Source: Lenzites betulinus (lineage: Eukaryota > Basidiomycota > Agaricomycetes > Polyporales > Polyporaceae). From it: a DNA stretch of 64,000 bases. The first letter of the stretch is position 1. Each line of letters begins with the position of its first letter. Of this stretch, positions 56,301 through 64,000 are shown piece after piece. The stretch is taken from positions 558,001-622,000 of the forward strand of contig JABYQU010000007.1 in the NCBI GenBank assembly GCA_022264855.1. The letters run 5' to 3'. Below the pieces are notes generated by a model. It ran no database searches and was not told the DNA's origin. It saw nothing but the letters and a program-made list of their open reading frames with translations. Both the position numbers and the translations under genes were made by a program.

Positions 56301-56918
56301 TGCGTACAGGTTTCTCCCATACGGGTTTCTGGCGCCATTTCATATATCATGTTTTTGACTTGCAGGGTTCCGGGAGCTTACGAAACACCTGATCTGCCAA
56401 GAACACGGATTCTTAGACGCACCTCTTGTTGCTCTACGCTGGGCGCGTCCAACATATGCACCAGCTGCTGCAGACACTCCGGCCAGTTTCTGGGCTCCAA
56501 AATCCCGAGAAACGCGACGATATCTTGCGCCGCGGCATTGCGGATCATGATCGACGGATCGTTGAAGGCCAACAGGACGGCAGACTTTGCGAAGGCCAAA
56601 ACGTCGGGAGAGGCGCGAAGGATGAGTCGCGCATTGTTCTTGAGCAGATATCCCGAGATAGTACGGAAGCGATCTTCCTCTTGGGGCATTGAGGAGAGGA
56701 TGTATGCGAGGTAGGCGACATAGTCCGGGGCGCGCGTGAAGTTGTTCAATTTCTGCGAAATGAGAGTATAATGAATGGGCGTGAGCTTGTTCGTGTGGCG
56801 GCGGGGACGTACGTGAGTTATGGTGCGCTGCACGGCGGAGTTGCTGGTGTCGGTGGATTCGTGGATAGTCTGCAGGATCTCCTGCAGAGCAGCTTGCTGC
56901 GGCGCCCAGGAGGTCATG
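53369..56918 (-). CDS. KAP104: Transportin (karyopherin beta-2), nuclear import receptor
   Basis: Transportin imports PY-NLS cargo such as hnRNP-type RNA-binding proteins, with Ran-GTP release. The gene has about ten exons. The N-terminus is [18 protein letters not shown], then [19 protein letters not shown] and the HEAT repeats. [32 protein letters not shown] and [20 protein letters not shown] match vertebrate transportin. The acidic loop between HEAT repeats ([19 protein letters not shown]) is the Ran-sensitive H8 loop. [17 protein letters not shown] and the C-terminal [15 protein letters not shown] (vertebrate ending LKERLAAFYGV) settle transportin rather than importin beta. The ATG at 56918 gives an N-terminus aligned with known transportins; an in-frame ATG at 57010 exists upstream. 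One intron (about 56031-56424) is near 390 bp, far longer than the others. Confidence 0.95.
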
Positions 56919-59154
56919 GTTGGAGGACAAGATGGACGAGACGCGTTTGTGCCCTCCCGCTTGGGGTCGGCATTCTTTACAGATGCAAACTTATCATTCA
57001 GGTAAGCCATCAGATAATACCGTAATCGAAATCAACGGGTTAAGCTTATCAGACCGAGGGTCTAGTCTATCGTCATAATCCCCCTTTAACTGCTATGTTA
57101 ATTACGGCTGATGGATGATGGCCGGCTTGTCGCGCGTGCTTTGAACTTACCAACCTTCATGAACATAGAACCAGGCAGCGCGTGCCTTCGTCCTATTCAC
57201 ACCTGGATCGTGGCTATGTCCGCCTCCGAAAACAGGTGAAACATCTTCCACGACCAGTACACGGCAGCTCGCAGTCCACGGCTGGAATTCATCGAGCAAG
57301 GTTTTGCAGGATGATCAACCACTTGCGGTGCGTATTGTCTTCTCTTCTCCAGCCCCTCTCCATCCATCTCGACGGACATGAGCCTGGGGATCGATGGTAG
57401 AGCGGCTGTGATATCTCTATCCTCACGGTGCTCCTCCGATTGGCCAGGGCATCCGCGGATTCTCCTTCCTCACCCTTCTATCGTCCCCGAATCTATCAAG
57501 ATGCGTATCATCGTCTTCTCCCCCTTTCCAGAGCGTGTTGCCGCCCTGCTTCTCTCGGGGAGAAGAGCATTGCTTGAAGCCACGGTGCCATAATGACCGT
57601 CATCCAGCGTGCACATACCGCTCTATCTCAACCATACTACGCTGTGGCGTGTCCTGACCTCATATTTCTGCGTATGTCCCGCGACAGGCACCTATATCAC
57701 GCTGGCGGGGTGTACAAGTCTAGTCCTCATATTCTTCATGCCCCGGCGTACTTCGTGCGGCGTCTAGACAATGTGCAGATCAGAACTTCTGTCCCGTCCT
57801 CAACGCCTTACTATCAGGTTTTTCGAATTTCTGCTCCGCCCGGGTCACCGTGAGGGTGTCTAGATCGTGTCTGCTTCCCCGTGATGCTATGCACCTAACC
57901 GTGTTAGCTGGACGGGCATCTTTGGAGCGACGCATTTGGGCGCTGCATTGAACCCCAAGCAGGACCGACCGCGCGTTGCATTCGGCTTGCTCACGGCGAT
58001 CTTCAAGCTTCAGGGATGACCTCGCTGAGTGCAAGCTGCCCGCGACTAATTTTGAGGTCGTGGCTCGACTCCCTTTCGTTCGGAACTTAAGTGCAATTAT
58101 CCGAAAGCGGAGCGCCAGTTCCCCCGCACTCGTCTTCCCTCTGATTCTCCCGCGACACGGCACAAACTCATGTCTGATATACATATTATCTCATAACTGG
58201 TGGAGCATGGATGTGGCGCTGAGCGCAAATACCACACGGAGGAGGCGTGTACACGAGATATCATGCCGAATAACCCCTCCATGCATCCAACGCCTCACAT
58301 GCGATTATGTCAAGGGACAAGAAGTCTCATGTCGTCTTGACGGCGCACACAGTCGAGCATCTCGAAGATGATCGGCCCAGCCGTGTTCTGTCTGCCTTTG
58401 CTCGCGCTGATCTTCGAAGCCAGGAACGTTGAAGGCAAACCCCAGGGGCCAGCATCAGTGTCTATGCAAACGTGCCGGAGGCGACTCGCACCCAGCGCAC
58501 TGTCTCCTCTTCTTCCGCCTGTCAAGGCACCGTACCTCGCAGACGTCGACTTAACTCAGTATCTAGTATACCTCACCAAAGTGCAGTCCCATCGACGAGC
58601 CCAACTCTTGCCGCACGCATGGAACAAACCCATTAACCCTGTTCGTATGATCGCGCGCGCGGAGTCCGCGTGCAGACTGCCCTATTAATACATGCTGCTA
58701 CGATGCGAGGCGATGGCGAGGCGGAGCGAAGCGCGGGATGACGCCGCACAGACGTGCCACCGCTCGACGGGGTGCGCGGATGCGTAGGAATACACGTGCG
58801 TGCAAGTGCGTGCGAGGACTATGCTGCGTCTACCGTATCGCGTGCGCGCCTGTGCGTGTCCGTACGCTGTCTATGATGTGCTGTGGGGTGTGCGATACTT
58901 ACCGTCCGATCCAAGAGAGGCAAGATGTGCGGGGGAGGGGGAGGAGGAGGAGGAGGAGGGGGAGGGGGCGCAAATGACTGAAAACGTCCGTTGCTGTGAA
59001 ATGCTACAGGGGGGAGGGGGCACAGCGACCTCCAAGATGCTCGCGCGCGGGTGAACAAAGAGCGAATGAAAGCGCGCGAGGGTGGGTGGGGATGGCACAG
59101 GGCGGTTCGCCAGTCAGCGGACCACGAGGGTGGTGGTAAGAACGAGGGGGCCGA
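56919..59154. other. Intergenic, no supported gene
   Basis: These 2.2 kb lie between transportin and the TMEM198-like gene. Frames at 57593-57853, 57976-58371 and 58368-58688 (+) lack family features. A purine-only GGGGGAGGAGGAGG tract lies at about 58930-58968. The promoter of transportin should be near 56920-57100. Confidence 0.5.
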
Positions 59155-60494
59155 TCATGACGTGCTGAAGCGGCTGCTCATCAGGCTCTCCTTGGTCGTC
59201 GCGGGGGTGCCTATGCGGGTATCTGACGGCTTGGTTTCCTGGGAGACTTTGCCCTCGTTCAGCGCGGTGTTCTCCTCCGCTATCGACGCTATGTCGTCGA
59301 ACTCGGGCTTTGCTGGACGGAAGGGCGCCGAGAATATCTTGTGCTGCGCGAATGCCAAGACGGGGCTGCGGGGCACGGATCGGCGGTCAGTCCGCCGTCT
59401 GGGAAGGGCGGAAGACGGGGAGCACTCACATCGCTCCGAGAGATGCGCCCAAGATGGCCTGTGTGACGACGGGTGGATGGTAGCCGAGGTGGACGATGGC
59501 CTGTCAGACGGAGATGCTGTTAGCCATACACGGACGCACGCGGAATGGCTGAACTGACCAAATAATGCGCGCTGTTCCGGTCGAACAAGAATCGGAGGCC
59601 GCTGCTCATTCCGCTCTGTTTGTTGATGACCAGGTCGGCGCCCAACGCCACAAGGAAGGTGCCAACGGAGGCACACGACGACACCTAAACAGACATAATC
59701 TGTCAGTGCGGGAGAAGTGCACGTCCGACCGCAAACACCCACAAGACCGAGGCGTTGGCGGAAGACAGTGACCGCGAGGCCAGCGACCATAAGCACCGCC
59801 AAGATGATCCAGTTCGCGACGTATGTCGGGATGAGCAACCCGGGGCGCAGGAGGACGATGCGGATGCCGATGGAGAACCCGCTCAGGATGCCAAGTAGCC
59901 AGATCCCGGCCGTTCGTCCGAGGTTCAGCACACCAATGACGAACCCGATAGCGAACGCGCCGAGGGTGATGAGTGTCAGAACGAGGTCTGGCAATCCGTC
60001 CGCCGGCAAGGAGTTGACGAACGCGGCCCATACTGCACATCGGGGTTTTTTGGTCAGAATGCAGATATGAACGTGGATGTGGAGTACTCACTGCAGACAG
60101 TAGTGGCTAGCCCGACTCCCGCGCCCGTTGTCAGGCGCCAGAGCCGGATGCCTACGAGCGCGAGCGGCGCACCGACCGCAAACGCGAACGCCAGCCAAAT
60201 GATAGCGGGTACAGAGAAGTCGACACCTCCGCCATCCGTGGCGGAACCCTGCACAATGACTTGGTTTGTCGCGGGGTCGATGACGGTTGTGTTCGTGCCG
60301 TCTGCGGACGTCACAACCTCCGGTTCCACGCGCTTCCCAAGGTGTACGCCCGAGCGCTCGAACGAGTAGATCGGAGAGGCCGCAGGCAAACAGGAGGCAT
60401 GGTTAACCAAGGCAAGAAGGACCAGAAGACATGACAGAGCCGTGAAAAGAAAGTTAGGTAGATAGGAGGAGTTGTGGCGGTAAGAACCCGCCAT
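59155..60494 (-). CDS. TMEM198/TM7S3-like (DUF4203) membrane protein
   Basis: It starts at ATG 60494 with a signal peptide (FTALSCLLVLLALVNHASC), then an extracellular Thr/Asn segment (DGTNTTVIDPATNQVIVQ). Seven or so helices follow: VPAIIWLAFAFAVGAPLALV; LVLTLITLGAFAIGFVIGVL; AGIWLLGILSGFSIGIRIVL; VANWIILAVLMVAGLAVTVF; VGTFLVALGADLVINKQSG; and the later segment VTQAILGASLGAM. Exons are 60092-60494, down from 60032 to about 59747, then 59693-59561, about 59499-59429 and about 59367-59155; the joins keep frame. The last exon is a soluble acidic tail (APFRPAKPEFDDIASI) ending MSSRFSTS. The domain order and Gly-rich helices match the fungal DUF4203 family. The function is not established. Confidence 0.8.
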
Positions 60495-61530
60495 GAGTGA
60501 GATAGGCCGTCAGCAGTGTTAAAGCTAGCCAGCAGTGATGCCTGAGTGCTCCGGAGCAGCGTATGAGGATCTGCTGCTCGGAGACGGCGCGAGATGGAGG
60601 AGTGCACGAAGCACGGGAGCCAGAGGAGGCTAGAGGACTGGTAAGGACCGACGAGAGTGGGATAAGGAGCGTGAGGGCTTGTGCAGTGCAAGACCGATAA
60701 CGAGTTTGCTGTATGATGGCGGGCGGGCACGAGAGCCCCTCCAGGGAGCGCGGCCGCGAGGTTCCTGGTCACAGATGCTGACAAGAATAGGCCCCGGCTA
60801 AGGTGAAAGATGGACAGCACAAGCTCGCCGAGCCCGAGATAAACCTGCAAAATGAAAGGCGCGATACCCGACCGGCGGCTTTCCCGGGGTTGGGTAGCAA
60901 CCACCGCTGGAACGCAGAAACAGCCAACAGATCTGGCAGTTCCTGGTGCACCCGCCCACCCGATCTTGCCCAAAAACGATAATCCGTCCTGGCTGCGGTG
61001 GCAGAGCGTCCCCGCAGCATGATCAAAGGTTGTTCACAGTTTGGTGTAGCGCTAGCTCTACGGAGGGGTTGTTTGACGTTAGAATTGCGAGGTCGAAGTG
61101 TCCAAACCTCTGGGTTTCGGCGCCCAGCAAGCGTATTATTCGGACATACGCCAGCGAGCGCAAATAGCACCAGCGAGCGCGCTATACGGAGATTCGGAGA
61201 AGCCGCCGCGCGGGGCGCGGGTGATGGACGATTGCGATCAAAAGGTACAAACGCCACAGAGCCGCTCAGCATCACCCATATATGGGAATTCCCGACGCCA
61301 GGATGCGAATGCACATGTCCCGGACCGGGAGGGAACCTACCCTTGTGAGGCCGGCGCCGGCGTGAAGAACGCGCTGGGAGTAAGTACAGAAGTGCGTGAA
61401 ATTTTACATACGTGGAATCTACGGTACACTGGAACTTGAAAGTAGGATGAAGAAGATATCAGGTCTCGCTCAGCTTGACCTGGAGCTGGGCTCGGGATCT
61501 ATGTTTGCGCAAATATCCTAGACAGAGCCG
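60495..61530. other. Intergenic, no supported gene
   Basis: This contains the promoter of the TMEM198-like gene and the 3' side of the DUF6533 gene. No gene is seen. Confidence 0.5.
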
Positions 61531-63427
61531 TCAGGTATTAGTTGAATGTGTGTTCTGCGAGCTTCCGGCAAGCGAAACGCTTCCCGGTGCCGAGCGTCGG
61601 CCCGTCCGACTCACATTACATGACCGAGACTCGTTGTATCCGGCAGAGGACTCAATGGGTGAGTGATTCGCTGCCGACTCGCTAAGACTGCTTGCTATCT
61701 TTAATTCTTCAACCCTATTGGAGGTCGTCTTGAAACTGGCGAGCTCGTTGTCGACCCCAATTGTATCCGCGTCATTCCCGTCGGACCACCTTGTCGACAC
61801 ACCCGAATCCTCGTATGCGGAGAAGCCGTGGTCAAGGTCCGCACCCATCGGTTCGACGAAGTCTGCGAACTGCAGACCGGTAGACAATTGTCGTGTGTGG
61901 TAGGAAGACCGGATGAAGGTGGGTTGGGAGTTGCGTGTGTCGGCGGTGAGTGTGTCACGGAGGTTGAGGAGAAAGCGGGAAACGAGGATGCTCGTGATGC
62001 TAAGGTACAGACCTAGTCAGCATCGTTAAAGATATCAGATACTTGGTGATGCCCACGGGTCTTGGAAGGCAGAAACAGCGCTACTATTCTGAATACAGGA
62101 TCAGGGACGAGCAAGGTCATTCAATGAACGGAAATCGCTCACTGGGACCGCATTGATGATGATGTTCAAAACGTTGAGAATGAGTAGGCACCTGTCGTTG
62201 GTTGATGAGCGTGAGCATTCAAATTCAATGTAATCGTGAACTTTACACGAAGTACAGAGTGCCTATTCCGAGGTCAGAGTACTGCGCTCCTTTCCCGAAG
62301 GTAATGACGTACCATCTTTGAGCAGAGCACTTGTCAATGACATCTGCATGTTGGCGACTTTAGCCGCACGCGTAATGCTGAATGTACTGTGCCAAGTGAC
62401 GAGGAGAACGATGAGGTCCCCCGCTATCAAGCACGTGCGTGACGCAATTACGACTGCAAGGTAGATGCTGCATTAGAGGCAAAAGGCGTGCCGATTTATC
62501 ATATAGGCTCACAGCTGTAGAGAACAATCAGCCTTTGAAAGCAATCAGCACGGTGTATATGCACTTACTGGATCCAGGTCGATTCTGGGAGATCGGAGGA
62601 GAGGAGGCAGTTGAAAGGTGGGGGAGCAGCTGTTGGGATGAGCTTCGAGTAGTATACCTTACAACAAAAGTTGGCACATTGAGCGTTTGGCAGGGATATG
62701 AATAGCCTCGATGAACTTACACATGTGAGGACGATGTCCGGAAGGAAGAGTAAGAAGATCACAAATGCAATCCACCATCTGCGGCCGCTTAAGGCGTATC
62801 CTCGCAGCATCGAGAAGGCTGGGAACATCGCAGTTAGGTGCCCGACCAAATACAGTACACACATCAGCTCACCAGCCCAGATGATCGGTGGCCCGCCATT
62901 TCCCACTATCACCATATAACCAACCACGTTGCAACTTCCTCGCGAGTCAATATTGGTTCACGGTGTCAACGCCGATTCCAGTACGTACCTCTAGAGCACT
63001 GGCAAGTTAGCGATGCAATTAGACTACAGGGGAAGCGCAGGACTCGCCTGCTGGGATAGTGGATATGCCGTGATAACCTGGGTGACATACTGGAAGAACA
63101 ACCAATACCTATTCAACAGGAACAGAATTGTTGCGCCCGAGACCTTTTGTGTCCAGACGAGCCGCGCTTCGCGGTCGAAGGTGATCACATACTCGAACGC
63201 GAGTAATGCTGTGCTCACAGCCTCAGCAATATCGCTCATGCAGCGCATGCATGCATGCATGCGGGTTGACCGTTGCTCACCGAAGGCTGCAAAGGTGTAG
63301 TATGTTTCGTTAATACTGTGTATACGTTGAGCGAGGCTTCAGTAAGGTGGCAGGTTTTCACATGAAGCGCAGGATGTAGAACGTACAGAGTTTCGACCTC
63401 ATAAACATACTCTGCCGCGTCCGACAT
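61531..63427 (-). CDS. DUF6533-type multi-pass membrane protein
   Basis: These Agaricomycete-specific seven-helix proteins often occur in expanded families of unknown function. The start is ATG 63427 (MSDAAEYVYEVET); a join to about 63230 gives LDIAEAVSTALLAFEYVITF, then DREARLVWTQKVSGATILFL and LNRYWLFFQYVTQ, the DUF6533 core. Later exons encode GPPIIWAGELMCVLYLVGHL, RGYALSGRRWWIAFVIFLLF (the usual LRxYALSGR motif), SKLIPTAAPPPFNC, RTCLIAGDLIVLLVTWHSTF, GTLYFVCLLILNVLNIIIN and ITSILVSRFLLNLRDT (typical last helix). The C-terminal tail (61531-61960) is Ser/Asp-rich and soluble. Around nine short introns were inferred, and some junctions are tentative. Intron 1 ends beside a palindromic ATGC repeat (about 63243-63262). 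Confidence 0.8.
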
Positions 63428-64000
63428 GGTGTGTATACGCGTAGAAAGCTGGACGGATGGCGATAGTCCGCTGAGGGGTGTCGATTCTCCGGTGTATATC
63501 AGTGCTGTCGGCCAACAGTGCCATGGACGATCATGGTTTAGCACAACCCGTCGGAGGACAGCATTTCACGCCGCGCTGTCAGTTCAAGCGAGCAAATCCC
63601 CACGGCATCACCAAAAGTGCCTTGAATGTTCTAGTGGCAAAAAACCGTGCGCTCCGCATGGTGTGCGTAGTTGATGGCGCGTGCCCCGGGGAACTTGAAG
63701 CGGGCTGATTGCATCGCCACCTTCGGGGATGAAGTGCCAATCGTCTTCCGACTCCGAGGGGAGGAGACTGTCGAAATTCTAGTAGTAGTAGTAAGTATTA
63801 GAGCCGTCGCAGTCAGTTGAGACGAGTGTGACGGAAACCTTCTGCTAAAAGCCATTGTGGTGCGAGGACGACCTACCCTGCTGGGGCTGCTCACGGGCGT
63901 GCACCGGGTACGCTACTCGCCGCGCTCACTCATCCTACGCATAATTTCGGATGCTGGCGGGCTATCTGCAATGAAGGGCGTGTCAAAGTCCCCACACGAG
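63428..64000. other. Right edge, no supported gene
   Basis: This is upstream of the DUF6533 gene. The minus frame 63631-63894 is Ser/Arg/Thr-rich and unlike a real protein. Confidence 0.45.

Noticed and set aside
57593..58688. Possible rightward secreted-protein gene
   Set aside because: Separate short frames lack a clear signal peptide, good splice junctions or conserved motifs.
63243..63262. ATGC tandem palindrome as a regulatory site
   Set aside because: It is a simple microsatellite beside the intron 1 acceptor of the DUF6533 gene, with nothing to support a regulatory role.

Overview
This window looks like nuclear DNA of a basidiomycete fungus, most likely a mushroom-forming Agaricomycete. 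The reasons are genes split by many 50-70 bp GT-AG introns, very small exons (9, 16, 26 and 27 nt), a DUF6533 membrane protein, a basidiomycete-type F-box protein, a Plavaka-type transposase, and a tRNA gene with an intron after position 37. All gene models were spliced by eye from reading frame and splice signals, so exon edges are predictions.

Layout: 1-352 is the start of a membrane-anchored protein running off the left edge. 1234-3127 is a long inverted repeat. 3321-5326 (-) is an UNC-93-like transporter. 6859-8012 (+) holds an unrecognised and possibly decaying protein. 8704-9358 is a non-autonomous DNA transposon with an 8-bp target duplication, followed by an F-box gene (to 11532, +). 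12115-13155 (-) encodes clathrin light chain and is divergent from an LRR membrane protein (13683-15432, +). 17154-19869 (+) is a secreted 5'-nucleotidase-type metallophosphoesterase with 16 exons, followed by tRNA-Ala(AGC) (20235-20325, -).

From about 20.8 to 41.4 kb the window is accessory in character. It holds four intact genes and two decayed relatives of a small secreted protein family that I do not recognise. All share a near-identical leader and the same phase-1 first intron. Two of the genes lie in a segmental duplication. A roughly 7 kb Plavaka element (transposase plus a divergent partner gene, both without visible lesions) sits inside the cluster. Several short inverted-repeat transposons lie nearby, two of them with clean 8-bp target duplications and the same terminal AGGACCCC.

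From 42.2 kb onward the window is mostly conserved genes: a GPI-anchored cupredoxin-like protein (-), a nested pair of mobile elements (44.1-45.3 kb), a multi-pass membrane protein (46234-48240, -) divergent from a sugar transporter (48662-50877, +), a short-chain dehydrogenase (51618-52672, +), transportin (53369-56918, -), a TMEM198/DUF4203-like membrane protein (59155-60494, -) and a DUF6533 membrane protein (61531-63427, -). There are no operons. The functional links are limited: clathrin light chain and transportin are housekeeping trafficking factors; the nucleotidase, cupredoxin and small secreted proteins belong to the secreted or cell-surface set.
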